A model generated the notes under the pieces. It was not told where the DNA came from. It was given only the letters and a program-made list of their open reading frames with translations, and ran no database searches. The translations under genes were made by a program, and so were the position numbers. From NCBI GenBank assembly GCA_932294295.1, contig OW028584.1:28573970-28637969 (forward strand): a stretch of DNA of 64,000 nt, given 5' to 3'. Position 1 is the stretch's first letter; each line of letters opens with the position of its first letter. Source of the DNA: Alitta virens. Lineage: Eukaryota > Annelida > Polychaeta > Phyllodocida > Nereididae. Shown piece after piece: positions 1 through 12,590 of the stretch.

Positions 1-346
1 AACTGTATTGACGTATTTGCCCTCCAAACTTGTAGTGATTCGATGATTGCAATATAGTCCTTTTCAAGTCAGAGAAATGTGAGTGCATGGACTAGAATAT
101 GATTGGATGTACAGGGTGTGCTGAGACTGAAAAGAGTTCTGGTTGTCGTGAAAGTGATATATTGGCAAGAGTATCACACAAGTGTCCTTACTGGAACAAA
201 TCCAGCGTTTTTGTTGCTAAATAAACATGAGTATTACCATAACCAATAATCATGGTTAAACATATTAAGTACATCAAGTATAATGTTAACTACATGACAA
301 AAAATTACATAAATTCAAATTTAATACAGTTCTACCCACTGCTAAT
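1..346. other. AT-rich non-coding stretch
   Basis: No ORF with protein-like composition, no repeat and no RNA gene was recognised here. Confidence 0.5.
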
Positions 347-348
347 AT

Positions 349-396
<48 letters not shown>

Positions 397-456
397 CACT
401 ACTACTACTACTGCTACTATTACTACTACTACTACAACTACAACTGCTGCTGCTGC
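347..456. repeat. (CTA)n trinucleotide microsatellite
   Basis: Nearly pure CTA/TAC repeats run for about 110 bases and end in a short CTG block. The poly-leucine reading frame across it is a product of the repeat and is not a gene. Confidence 0.95.
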
Positions 457-1377
457 TTTTAGCAATCACTGCCATTGATGGTTCACTCCCTTGAACAGCC
501 TCTAGCACACCCAGCAGTTTCTTATTATGGAAGAAAGCCTGTCTTTATAGACCGGTGATAACTAAAAAGCTTAGAAATGATCAGCATACGATTAGTATTA
601 CTTCCACAGTTGATTTATAGTTTCTTTTCATTTTTATCATAGAAAATGTCCATTAAGTAGACCTCACATCATAATAAAAAATTCACTTCCATCTGCGTTT
701 TTTTAGAACGCTACCCTGACCAAGTCTGTTGAGAGAAGCTGCTTGCTTACAAGACCTAAATTGTGGTAATCCATAATGTTTGTCTGCTTGTAATTCTTGT
801 ACTTTGCGTTTTTTCTCTCTGTGGAAAGGTCGCTCTTGACATAACCCAGGGAACAACTTTTAATCCCTAGAAGTGGAGGGCAAATTCTGAGGCGAAGGGG
901 CTACATAAAACCCAGTCACAAAAGCCCCAGGCAGACCCTGGCTTGACCCTATTTCCAAAGAATAGGAGAGGCTATGCAGAGGCAGAGGTCATGACCTTTA
1001 CTTTGATCCAATAATTACTCTTTCCTGTTGTCATAGTGACTACGAGCACACTGCTTGTTTTCCCTTTCCGGGGGGGGGGGGGAGACACTATTTCCTGTTT
1101 CTGTTTTCCAATATTGCAATTTGGTCTTTTGGCCGGAATCACAATGTTGTTTATCAATTTATATGAGAATATGATTAAAATTAAGCATCTATAGAGCAAT
1201 ATTAGAGGCAATGTTTTATAACTTTAAGAAAAATAGAAACAAGAAATTCCCACAGGAATATGCAACAGATATTTTCTTGTATTGCCACAAAGTTCATACC
1301 TAGAATAAATTTCATATCCTAATTGAAAATTATCTGGAATTTGGAAAGATTATCAACTGTTTCATATCAAATGCTAT
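457..1377. other. Non-coding stretch
   Basis: Nothing recognised apart from a run of about 13 G at 1071-1083. Confidence 0.5.
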
Positions 1378-1523
1378 CTGTCACTCTGTCACTCTGTCAC
1401 TTTGTCACTCTGTCACTCTGTCACTCTGTCATTCTGTCACTCTGTCACTCTGTCACTCTGTCATTATCTCATTCTCTCATTCTCTCATTCTCTCATTCTC
1501 TCACTCTCTCACTCTCTCACTCT
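1378..1523. repeat. Octamer-type simple repeat, CTGTCACT then CTCATTCT
   Basis: The block starts as repeats of TGTCACTC and changes near 1460 into TCTCATTC and TCTCACTC versions. The gradual drift suggests expansion of mutated units. Two overlapping frames rich in Ser, Leu, Cys and His arise only from the repeat. Confidence 0.9.
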
Positions 1524-2299
1524 TCTGGTGATTTTTGTCATGTGTTTATGTTTTTGTTTTTTTGTAATTTATTACAAATCACTGCCTCAGGTTTACAAAA
1601 ATTATTGTTTTGCTAAATCTAAACTGTATTATCTGTGCCTATTGACTCAAGAAACGTCTAACTCAAGTCTTGTAACTTTTAAACTTGTTCTTTTGTGAAT
1701 GTGAAATATTCAGATTGTGAATCTTACAGCTGTAATTACTCATTACACATTGTTGATTTTCAATACTGCAGATATGTTTTGGGATTTAAAGGAATTTCCT
1801 GTAATAGTCTCACACATTAATTTCCTAAGCTTTCTCGCAATGTTATCATTACCTTTCTAACTAAACTGCCTTTTGCTTTTCTGCAGAAATATTGAAAATC
1901 ATCTCCCATCAGAGAGGTAATATTTTACAGCTTATTGACAGCGCAAAGCCAGTTTTCATAACAAATCCTTCCAAATCCTTATCTCTGAAGACAGAATAAT
2001 TTTTTTGATGTGCTTCAATTACAGAAGCTGACAAGATCAATTCTTATGAGCAGAAAATTCCGATTTCTACCAGCAAAGCATTTCCATATTTATTGGTTGT
2101 TAAATACATCTTTGTGGAGATAACATCAATTCTCAGTTAAAAGGCATCCTGGACTTCCTTTACAAAGGCCTACTCTTAACTGTTTGGAAATTTGAATCCA
2201 GTTGAATTTGTTTCATTGAACTACATGTTTATATGTTACTGATTTGCTTGCTGCATTGACATTGCTTTTTTCTCATTATTTTAGCATTTAGTCATTACA
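1524..2299. other. Non-coding stretch
   Basis: AT-rich sequence with no recognised gene or repeat. Confidence 0.45.
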
Positions 2300-2489
2300 T
2301 GTGGGTGGTGGATGGATAAAGGCTTTACGTCCTGTATTTCTGCACCTGATGGGCTAATTAGGAAAGGCAGGGACCATGACAATGAGATCATGGATGAAAC
2401 AGCCATTCGATTTAGGCTCGACCGGGAATTGAACCGGGAACCCAGTGGTTGGAAGCCCAGTGCACTACCGCTGAGCCAGGCCCTCACCC
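2300..2489 (-). mobile_element. tRNA-derived SINE, family 1, copy 1
   Basis: Read on the minus strand, the right end is a tRNA-like head with an A box (GGCTCAGCGGTAG type) and a B box close to GGTTCAATTCCCGG. A 110-base body follows and ends at 2300 with the family 3' end CACCCAC. The flanks gtcattaca (2291-2299) and gttattaca (2490-2498) differ by one base and look like the target duplication. Related copies lie at 26835, 31480, 62408 and 63051, all on the minus strand. Transcription by RNA polymerase III from the internal boxes is expected for this class. Confidence 0.85.
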
Positions 2490-2498
2490 GTTATTACA

Positions 2499-3899
2499 CA
2501 TAATGTTTATTCATAACATATGGTTGTTTCAGGCGGCTATAATTGTATCTACAATATTCTGTTTACAATCGATAACCCTCACACTAATCTTGAACATGCA
2601 TGGATACCTTTTATAATAATACCTGTAAATAGATTCAATATGAAAAAGGGTCTTTAGTTATCATAAGAAGCTAACTATTGCATAATTTTACAGCACTGTT
2701 GTTTGTGAGATCTCATGTACATATAACTGTGTGTGTATGTTTGTCCCTACATTCTTAATTTGCAAAATGAAGAGTCTGAATTTTAAATTTTACAGTATCC
2801 AACATTCCAACGAAGTCTTTTTCTAAACTCTGTTGTTTCCCTTCTTGACATTGAATATATTAAAATTATTATGTATATGCATAACTGTATTGAATGTATC
2901 AGTGTAAAATTGTATGGACCATGTGTCAAGAAAAAGAAAAAACTTAAAACTTAAACCTTACTGCCACAGCCAGACATTACGATAAGATGAAACTTGGGAT
3001 TGACACTGTTATGCATTGTTTCAGTGTAGATTCTGACAGGTTCATCAATGCATTGTGACCTCTGACTTTTACGTGACAAAGAATTCTATTTACCTCCAGG
3101 GTAAAACAGCTACAACCCCTTTCTGCCCGAATTTTTCGACTTTTTGCCCCCCCCCCCCCCCCACCTCCTACGCCTATGGCTAAAAATACTTTTGTCACAA
3201 CTTGTTCACCTTCTATACCATTTCCTTTGATCATGTTGGAATCATGCTGTGAAACATAAGCAGACACAAGTGTCATTATTCTGCCTGTTTGCACATAAAG
3301 AGTTTGTGAATTGGACAAGTTCGCCAAAGCATTATGAACCCTGACCTTTAGGAGTTTGTATTCCACATTCTACTGCAGCTAGTCCAATACTTGGAGCGAA
3401 CTATTCAATAGTGTTGCTTTGTTGTTACTCCTTGTTTTGTCGAAATTGTTGCTCACAAAGAAAAATGGTGTTTTAGTATGAAAGCTGTGGATGACACAGA
3501 AAAACATGAGAGACAAATGTCAAGAGAATATATTGTACGTCAGGCACAAAAGGAAGAATGCCTAAGAAAGTACGGAGATGCCAACTTTGTATTTTCATAT
3601 ACATAAATATACAATGTAGGTATACTGCATTCTTAAATGAAATATTCATCAAGCTTCATAGTTAGTCAGTCACAAAGAATTTCCTCCGGCATGTATGAAG
3701 TAATCCACATGATTTACTGCGGTATTCGAGACAATAACTCTGGAAAAAAAGCTTGGATTTCTTTGAAAAATCACTTCTACACTGCCCCCACAAGTTCTGG
3801 AAAGATTGCTGAAGGAAGACGACAAGACTGGACTGAAAAACAGTTTTTAACTATTTGACACTTTTAACATATTAAAATGCAAACTATCCTCAAGTTACG
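2499..3899. other. Non-coding stretch
   Basis: No gene recognised. A C run of about 17 lies near 3147-3163. The frames at 2977-3366 and 3637-3858 have no recognisable domain. Confidence 0.45.
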
Positions 3900-3958
3900 A
3901 TGATTGGTTGATGGATTGATTGATGAATTGATGAATTGATTGATTGATTGATTGATTG
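3900..3958. repeat. (TTGA)n tetranucleotide microsatellite
   Basis: Repeated TGAT/TTGA units with a few variants (ggttga, gaattga). It ends 32 bases before the long hairpin at 3990. Confidence 0.9.
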
Positions 3959-3989
3959 TCCTTCCCATGAATGGAAGGTGGATTCTCAC

Positions 3990-4079
3990 GCTCATGGGCA
4001 GGTATTTCCAAAACTTATTATTATTTTGTTTATTCATAATAATAATAATAATAAGTTTTGGAAATACCTGCCCATGAGC
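3990..4079. repeat. Long near-perfect hairpin (36-bp arms)
   Basis: The left arm 3990-4025 begins gctcatgggcaggtatttcc. The right arm 4044-4079 is its reverse complement and ends ggaaatacctgcccatgagc. The loop is an AT-rich stretch of about 18 bases. The arms contain an ATT/AAT run, so part of the pairing comes from the microsatellite, but the GC-containing 20 bases are unique sequence. It could be a tiny foldback element or a local inverted duplication. Confidence 0.85.
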
Positions 4080-6678
4080 TCCTCAATAGATATATTTTAT
4101 ATTAATTACTTATTTATTTGCCTTATAAAGAGCTACAGTCTGATCTTCTACTTTGATAATGTTTGGAACGAGGAGTTTAAACTTTCATTTACTATGGCAA
4201 GCCATATAAGATTAAATAGTTTGCCCCTGTATGCAAAAAAAAAAATGAAATTTCTGTGGTAGGGCAAAAAGTGATTTTTATCAAAATCATAAACCACCTC
4301 CCACTTGATTATAAGTCACTATGGTCATTTGTCAGGACACTGTGTTTAAAGTAATATAATATTATATCAGCTGTTCAATGTTAGAAGTCTTGTACAGTTT
4401 TCTTTGAACAATAAGGACTATATATCATATGGTAATGATTGTCTCAAATCTGAAGGACTTTAACAATATCCTATCTAAAACACCTGGTGGATTCCATACC
4501 AACAACTGCGACCAGTATATCTCACTGATTCATGAATTGTTCAAAGCCTTTACTCGGATAATAGAAAACTGGACAACAGCATGTTCTTAGGTCAGTCAAA
4601 CCAGCCTAACAACACCATGGCAGGCAATTGGTTGAGCTAACAGAACTCTGTCATGATCAGCCTTTTGGTAGACATCTGTCACATGCTCTGAGAATCTTGC
4701 AGATTGCTTTGACCTTGACCTTTGTCCAGGGTAAATAGAACTTGATGAGATGAAGACAGACGTGGACAGACGGGCAGAAAGTGCAAAGAGTGGGCAAGAG
4801 GACAGATAGATTGAGACAGAGACAGCTAGACAGACAGAAGACAGCGAAACAGCAAAGCGACGAAACAGAGAGAACGCCAAAGACGGACAAGGCGGCAACC
4901 GAACAACTAATTTTAGAGATATACACTGGCAAAAGAAAGAAACTGCAAATTCCTCATATATGTATTGCGATTTGATTGAAAAAAAAAGTATTAATATTGT
5001 AGCTGTTATTAGAAATATTTGTAATATTTCAATCCAATTTTGACTCCCATCTAAATTAATAATTTCAAAAGCAATCTGTTCAAAATGATGAGAACAAGAA
5101 ATGAGGTTTCAGTTTCAGTGACGATTACACTGCATACTATCTAAAATATTTTATAGATTTATTGATATTTTGTGTATTCAACTCAATGGTGTACATTTAT
5201 GTCCATAGCACAGTGCATTCCGGTATTCAAGCTGAGAAAAGTAAAGAAAAATTGAAATGTCGTTGTCTGAAATGTATGTAAATTTACAGCAAAGCAGCAA
5301 TTTGTTGGGTATAGTGCTTCACACCCTCTCCTGCATTCTGCCTCTGCAAACGTTTTAAGCATTTAATCACATTCATCCTCTCAATCCCGGATTATAGTGA
5401 CAGAACCATCTAAAACTCTTTGGTACTTTTGGAATGTTTTTTGGAAGCTCAGACAATATTTCTTCATTGCATGAGTTGTCAATTATCGTCCAAAAATTAT
5501 TGAGCAGTCTTTCTGCTGGAGCCGTCATGCAGGAGACAAATCACGTGAATTGATCATGCTGTGAGCAATAATACCATAGTTAAACCCTCCAAAAATCCTG
5601 TTGGCAGCTTTAGGCAAAGTCCTCAAGCATCTGATTTACGCTAGCGTCGTTTTACCCATTGACGGGAAACCGTGACAACTTCATGCCTAATGCCTTAATA
5701 AGCTGTCCTCTCGCTGTTTTCCAAAGTGAGATTAGTCCTCTTCCTCTCCAGCTGAAGAGTTCCACAGTGTCACGAGTGTTAGAACAACAGCTGCAAAAGG
5801 AGCTCTCAAACCTCTTCTTATTAGCAGAAAGTCCCCTTTGTTTCATCACATCTTTCTGTGACTATCGATTTCATAGTTAGTTAAGTACCACAGTTAGGCA
5901 GCAGGCAGTCAACAGAAACCAACATGAACTACATAATAATACATATCTATTTCACATGCAAGTGTATTGGTACACAAAGTAGTACAAAAAGTCTGATTAT
6001 ATTATAAATTGGTGTCCATAAATGTCATTGAGTAATTTTTGATTGAAGGCCACAGGCAAATAGTGTCTGAGACAGTTGTATATATGCAAGTTGGTCACAG
6101 TCAGTTTCCAAAAACCTCTGTGGGTCCAGATCAGAAACAGACTGTTCATGGTTTTAGACAAGCATAATGGCCATGGATAATGAAGGAATAAACAGACGTA
6201 TTTTTATTGACTGGAATTATGTAAGAAAGAGTAGCAGAAACAGACAGAAACCAGAAACAGGAACTTATCCAATGTATGAAAACAGATATCGAAATAACCC
6301 AAGAAGTCAGACAATGCAGAAGAAATAAGATGACCTCTGGTCCAAGAGAAAAGAAAAGGGGTGGGAATTGGATTGGAATTCTACCCATAATATAGCTGGT
6401 ATGGGTAACCAAATTACCTGACATCATAAGAGGAAGCAAAGTAACAGAACATTGACAGTTTCCATTTCAAATAGCCAACTTTTTACTTAGCAATGGGCTA
6501 CATATCTTAACCCAAACTACATGAAATCATACTATGATAGAAAACTTTTATGTGGAAGTAGTTTTTCTGAGTTTGTAAATAGAACCATAAGAAGGCAGGA
6601 AATTTCCCATTCTATTCTTCTATCTTCTCTGTGGCTCCTGTCAATAACCTACACGTTATATTGAGGTATTGGGCTTTG
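4080..6678. other. Non-coding stretch
   Basis: No gene or transposon was recognised. A purine-rich CAGACAGA-type patch lies at 4755-4900. Confidence 0.4.
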
Positions 6679-7096
6679 TATTGATGCAGGGATGACCACC
6701 AGTGTTGGACGAGTTAATCGATAATGAATGATGGTATTAGGCCAAGAGTTAGTTATAAAGGTCGAACAGCTTCATTTACTGAACAGGGTAAATCACACAA
6801 TTGGCTCCATCAATTCTTTAGAGGGCGACCAATTCTGAGTAAATCAATTCTTTAGACAGACAATGGCTGTTTGTCACACCCCGGCCATCATTGGTGCGAT
6901 CCAATGGGCCACGAGTTATTGTTTGTGCTTAACATGCTGAGGTTGATGACACAACAGCTGCTACTTATTTGCTGATTTTTGCCTGATGCGATAATTTACT
7001 GTATAGAGCATCAGCAATTAGTGAAAGCTGAGAGAGGCTGAGAGAGTGATAAAGACCATGATCCTGATGTAAACATGTGGATGTCATAGCTGATGT
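6679..7096 (+). repeat. Dispersed repeat, copy A (pairs with 19292-19698)
   Basis: The sequence from tattgatgcagg to catagctgatgt matches the reverse complement of 19292-19698 over about 400 bases with scattered substitutions and small indels. Shared landmarks include gagttagttataaaggtcg, cacacaattgg, agagggcgacca and cttaacatgctgaggttga. No terminal repeats or coding domain were found, so the class is unknown. Confidence 0.8.
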
Positions 7097-7286
7097 AAAC
7101 AAGATAACAAGATGATATCTGCTAATTGAAAATGACACGTTAATGTGATATAGCTTTACACTAACTTGTTTATTTGATACAGCCAATGCAATCTTTATTT
7201 GTGGGAAACATTGTGTAAAGCAGAGTAAGTAATTTTAACAAAATAAGCACATTTCATACCAGTTAGGTAAAGTAGTAGTGGAGGTA

Positions 7287-7651
7287 CAGTTAGTTTCATA
7301 AAATATGGTTGATTTAGACAGCTGTAGTGACCTAATCCTGGCTGTAGCTATAACTGGCTAAAACCAGCCACTTCTGTCTACTTCTAGCTTATAGTCGGCT
7401 TACACCTACCACCAGTGACAGAAATGTAAACCTTCATAGATTTAAGAAATGTATCTAATATATCATAAATACGAGTGTGCAATAGACATGCATCTTTTCA
7501 ACACAAAATGACAAATATGCATAGCTCTCAACTTACGCCCAGATGGTGCTGCATGTGATTTTAGATCTGGCTTTGAGTAGCAACGTAGAGCAGAAGTTGT
7601 CTAGCTTAGTCTAGATTCAACTTGACAGGCCTTTTTTAATGCGACTATCTG
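7287..7651 (+). mobile_element. Tc1/mariner-like MITE, copy 1
   Basis: Starts TA|CAGTTAGTTTCATAAAA and ends in a decayed CTATCTG|TA. The interior (for example ctggctgtagctataactgg) matches copies at 30430-30712, 41869-42259 and 59868-60016. TA flanks and a TIR starting CAGT are typical of Tc1/mariner. No transposase coding is present. Confidence 0.8.
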
Positions 7652-7843
7652 TAGCTAGCAGAATTTACCTGGTTTACACTTACATCCAGATATTTTTGAA
7701 AGGTTGAATGGCTTACTCTTCTCAGAATTTTTCTGGCAATTAGATTCTCTTAAGGTTGTGAAGTCGATTATTTTATCAAAATTTCCGTAGATGGCACCAC
7801 ATGGAAGGAAATAAGGTACAAATGCAGCATCCATTTTGACAAA
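7652..7843. other. Non-coding gap
   Basis: Nothing recognised. Confidence 0.4.
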
Positions 7844-7973
7844 GTATTAGTTATATCCCGAATAAGAGGGAGTTAATATTTTTGTTGGTTATATCTCGAT
7901 GCCGAGGCGGAGGGACATAACCAACAAAAATGTTAGTTAACTCCCGACTTTGAGAGATATAACTAACTAATGC
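7844..7973. repeat. 130-bp imperfect palindrome with GC-rich centre
   Basis: Outer arms: agtattagttatatc on the left and gatataactaactaatgct on the right. Inner arms: ttttgttggttat and ataaccaacaaaaatg. The centre reads ctcgatgccgaggcggaggg. The layout resembles the palindrome at 43426-43554, which has gaggccgataggccgag at its centre. Confidence 0.75.
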
Positions 7974-8615
7974 TCCACTCGGCATATTTACTAATTTGCT
8001 TGATTGTTTGTTTCGTTTTACTGCCTTTATTATGTAAAACAAGTTCAGTTTGCACTCATGAGGGAATTAAATAGGATTTTCATTGGTTATTGCCCGCTCT
8101 GAACATTAGGAAAACAGTCTAAGTGGAGTATAATAGTTAAATAAACTGGCTTTTCCTTCAATCAGAGACACTTATATTTGTATATGTACTACAAATTGCT
8201 AACAACAGAAGCAAAAACATTGACTGCACCCTTGAAGGCAATCTGGCGATGTCCTGTTTTGAGTGCAAAACATTAATTCAGGTTGTTGCATGGAAACCGT
8301 GGATGAGAAACACAATACTCCTGTAGAGTCCCTTGCTCGTGATCGCTTGCACTCTAGATTATCCTCATTTGCATTTAATTACTTTTTTAACAGAATAGCA
8401 TCTCAAGAAATCTTTATAAGCAGTTGTTTTTCAGGAGAACCTCTGATATATCAGTTTGTAGTTATTTGAAAGATTACTGTGAGCCGAGTACCATGATGGG
8501 TTTGAAAGCAAGTTGGTTGTGTATCCAAAGACAGACGTCTCATATTTGATGAATTTTTATTTAATATAATGACAGTAAAAGGGTTTTACTTCATCAGAAT
8601 GACCAGATATTTAGC
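7974..8615. other. Non-coding stretch
   Basis: No recognised gene or repeat. Confidence 0.4.
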
Positions 8616-10527
8616 ATGCACTCTTAAAACCAATGCCTTTCTTAGACACATTGAGGTGTTAATTCATAAACACTTATAGTTCAAGTGAAGTGTTTGAGTA
8701 TAAACACCTTTGAGTGTTGTCATTTCATATAAGCACATTTCAATGCTTATACAACTTTGTATTTTCTTTTAGTAAATGTGAAATCTTCATCTATATTTAT
8801 TTTGTATCAATGAAAATATCTTTTATATCGATGATTTCAGTCACATACACGTTATGCTAGTCCATGTACCTTCAATTGGAATATTTATATCAACATTTTG
8901 ACACCCTTTTACCCATGATGATGGAAATATCTAAATTTCAATTGAAAAACAGTAGTATAAGTGTTCGTTATAAAGCACATTGTAAGACCAAAAAAGCCTG
9001 AGCATTTATCTAGGCCTGATCAATTAAAATCCCACTAATGATGTTGAAAAATGCCCTGCTGTTTCCATTTCAAGATCCATTTGTTTGACTGTGCATTTGA
9101 ATGATATTCTCATTGATAAATAGGCGTTCCTTTAACCAAAAAATATCACTGGCCGATCGTTCTATTTGAATAAGAAGGCAGCTTGACAATTCATTTCACT
9201 CCAGACGAGATGGTTGCTGTCCAGGGCAATTTTTCCCAGTTTAGATCTTATAGCCATATGTCAAACAAGTAATTAACCAGTGTTTCAAATGATACTTTGT
9301 TTTCAGTTGGTATAAGATGACAATTGCAGTCTACAATGACAGTTTCACAAGACAATAGTGAATAATGCATTCACAGAAATTACAATCTGACAAAAACATG
9401 CTCCTTTGTTTATCCATACTGGCTCGATCCATACAAATGTATCAGAAAAGAGAAGAAGTAGTCTTAATTATGAGAGAAAAAAAAACTATCTCGTTCACTT
9501 CATGATTAAATATTTCCAAAAAAAACAAATTATGTCATTTTTTAGCTGGAATCGAACATATGAATATTTGGCCTTCAAAGTAAGTATTACCACCATCTTA
9601 CCTACTGAGCTAACACTGCATTCAAAATTGACTAGTTATAACTATCTAATAAGTAAACACAGGTTAATTCCTGAATGATAATAAATGGCAACAATGTTCT
9701 TCCCCTTTCAAGCATTGCTTAATATGTGTCAAGAAATAACTGGAAATTATTATGACTGTATTCCTTTTATTTTTACATACCCATATGTAAAGTTTCAACA
9801 CTGAATTTCAAATAACATTAATAACTATTGGTTTATTTGATAGTTCATTCAGGTAATCTATATTTGTTTATATCAACATAATTTACAGTGCAGATGGCAG
9901 TCCTAATGCATTGAACCAATTAATCCTCTAGATGGCACTACGGTTTCATTTGCAACTTTTAGTAGCCCGTTGAAGGCAATGGTACCTGTGACCAACAATC
10001 TAATACATTGAAATAGAAGCATAATTTGGGGTTGGTGGTGGTGTCACGATGGCCAAGTTGTTTTCAGTATAAAGTGTCAGTCTAGTGACAAAACTGATGG
10101 CCTCTAGGTGTACAGCAAACTAGACCGAGTGCCTCTACTAGATGATTCTAGTAATATATGTCTATATATTTGAAACAATTACCACCAATTTTTCTTTTAT
10201 GTCAATGTTTTTTTTTGTTTTACAGATGTTTGATATAAACATTTCACTTGCTCAACATGTTGTACACTGACATGTTTGATATAAACACTTCATCCTTGTT
10301 AGACATATTGTAGACTAAAGTGTTTAATTATAAACACTTCATCCTTGTTAAACATGTCGTAGTGTTAATAAAGTATAACAAGCTTATAAAGGCATTTTAG
10401 TGTTATTTTCATAAACACCTCATTATGTTTATCAAAATAGTCTTAAGCATTTCAACACGTTCGTGACGTGTAACAAAAAAGTGTTTATTTTAGTGTTGGT
10501 TTTCAAACACTTGTTTTTAGAGTGCAT
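8616..10527. mobile_element. Candidate 1.9-kb element with short TIRs
   Basis: The left end atgcactcttaaaac and the right end gtttttagagtgcat are inverted repeats. Just inside both ends are AT-rich repeats of a motif like gtgtttaattataaacac, which form many small palindromes. The middle has no transposase domain but contains a tRNA-like segment. No clear target duplication was found, so the unit is plausible rather than proven. Confidence 0.5.
9542..9618 (-). other. tRNA-like segment (degenerate tRNA or SINE head)
   Basis: On the minus strand, TTAGCTCAGTAGGTAAGA resembles an A box and ATGTTCGATTCCAGC resembles a B box and T arm, at roughly tRNA spacing. The acceptor stem is poor and no CCA-side pairing is convincing, so a working tRNA is unlikely. 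It may be a pseudo-tRNA or the head of a SINE inside the element at 8616-10527. Confidence 0.45.
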
Positions 10528-11621
10528 CAAATGAATATTACCTGAATTTTATTTTGTGCAATGTCAATCAAAACTGTCTTTATGCAAAAATGGTCAGAAT
10601 TTTCTGAACACCCCTCGTATATCCATGCACCTTTCATTAGAACCTCAAAATCGAAGCTATTCTTGAAATTCACAAATGTCATACTAAATTTATGAGTTTT
10701 TCAGGGGTTAATATGGTTATTTTTTTCTCTTCTCCTTCATTCCATTGCAATTCTGTAGTTTATCCCTGCTTGGCTGTATATTTTACTTAGTTTAAACATA
10801 TTTTATTACATTTTACCAACGAGCAGAAGGCTAAATAGCAGGTTTAATCTTGGTTAGTGTAGTGTGCAGACTGTACAAAAAACGTAGCAAGAGGTTTACT
10901 AGATGAAAAATGTATCCATTGATGAACTATTAAAATAAGCTAGGATTTAATTAATTTGGTATACAAGACAGTGAGGTTAGAATCAGGTATTTGCCCACAT
11001 TGAAATGAATAGGCATTTTCATAAAGTTTCACTGTAACAATCTTAACAGGAATATGCATTTGCAACCACACAACTCATGTCACATTGTCCACACAGATTT
11101 ACACTTGGAATAGAGAAATTTGATTTAATTTGTCTTTCATTTTGCTCTGGATTATCATTTTCATGTGTGGTCTTCTGATTGGGTGTTAAAACACAATGGG
11201 AAGAAAATGAAACACACAATAAACCACACACAAGTGACAAGTAATTATTGGAGCAAAGAAAATTAACCATTGTCAACCTGAAAAGGATCATTAAAGGTTT
11301 TGCCTTTTCAGCACTACATGGTGTGTACGACCTAATCCATCAACAAAAACTACCATTGTCACATTATTTTCTCGATTTAACCAATTGAACAACTTCCAAA
11401 GCAAGACAGAGTTGTTTTAAGTGATCAGTGAGTGTGGCCATCAGGCACTTATATTAAATTAGGAGAGTGCAATGCACGTAGCTTCTGCTCAACTGCATTG
11501 AAACATACAGGTTGACAATGAAAGCCAATCAGTGACTCTTTACTGATTCAGAAGAAATGACGGTAAGCATATCGATTTAAATACCATACAATGTGTGCCT
11601 CCAGGCAATTCAAAGGTACTT
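10528..11621. other. Non-coding stretch
   Basis: AT-rich DNA. The frame at 11043-11291 (-) has no recognisable domain. Confidence 0.4.
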
Positions 11622-12590
11622 AAGTATTATATGGTTGGTGTCTCTTAGAGGAGAGTGGTGACTCAGTGGTCAAACCCAGAACATTTGTCACGAGAAGCAA
11701 GATCATTCACCATTACAATAAACTCTATGGTGAGAAGGTAGCGCCCAGTTTACACCAAGGCAGTTGTTTATTCTAATGGTGAATATAAGTATTATATGAT
11801 GTCTCTAAGAGGAGAGTGGTGACTCAGTGGTCCACCTGGGAATCAACCTCAGAACATTTGGCACGAGAAGCAAGATCATTCACCATTACTATAAAGACTC
11901 TATGGTGAGAAGGTAGCACCCTGTTTACACCAAGGCAGTTGTTTATTCTAATGGTGAATATAAGTATTATATGATGTCTCTAAGAGGAGAGTGGCAACTC
12001 AGTGGTCCACCTGGGAATCTAACCCAGAACATTTGGCACGAGAAGCAAGAACATTCACCATTACAATAAACTCTATGGTGAGAAGGTAGCGCCCTGTTTA
12101 CACCAAGGCAGTTGTTTATTCTAATGGTGAATATAAGTATTATATGATGTCTCTAAGAGGAGAGTGGTGACTCAGTGGTCCACCTGGGAATCAACCCCAG
12201 AACATTTGGCACGAGAAGCAAGATCATTCACCATTACAATAAAGACTCTATGGTGAGAAGGTAGCACCCTGTTTACACCAAGGCAGTTGTTTATTCTAAT
12301 GGTGAATATAAGTATTATATGATGTCTCTAAGAGGAGAGTGGTGACTCAGTGGTCCACCTGGGAATCAACCCCAGAACATTTGGCACGAGAAGCAAGATC
12401 ATTCACCATTACAATAAAGACTCTATGGTGAGAAGGTAGCACCCTGTTTACACCAAGGCAGTTGTTTATTCTAATGGTGAATATAAGTATTATATGATGT
12501 CTCTAAGAGGAGAGTGGTAACTCAGTGGTCCACCTGGGAATCAAACCCAGCACATTTGGCACGAGTTTATTCTAATGGTGAATGTAAACT
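11622..12590. repeat. Tandem satellite, about 5.6 units of 165-175 bp
   Basis: Units start at about 11622, 11787, 11962, 12135, 12310 and 12485 with the landmark aagtattatatgatgtctc. Each full unit contains an inverted pair, attcaccattacaataaa and tttattctaatggtgaat (17 of 18 pairs), around 45-50 bases. The last unit is cut at cacgag and joined to the right arm. Later units are nearly identical while the first is diverged, consistent with expansion at one end. Confidence 0.95.

Noticed and set aside
252..494. Poly-leucine reading frame
   Set aside because: It is the translation of the CTA microsatellite.
1323..1698. Two overlapping Ser/Leu/Cys/His frames
   Set aside because: They result from the CTGTCACT-type repeat.
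11622..12590. tRNA-like boxes in the 175-bp satellite (tgactcagtggtc, gggaatcaacccc)
   Set aside because: The A-box-like and B-box-like parts lie on opposite strands, so they cannot form one internal promoter.
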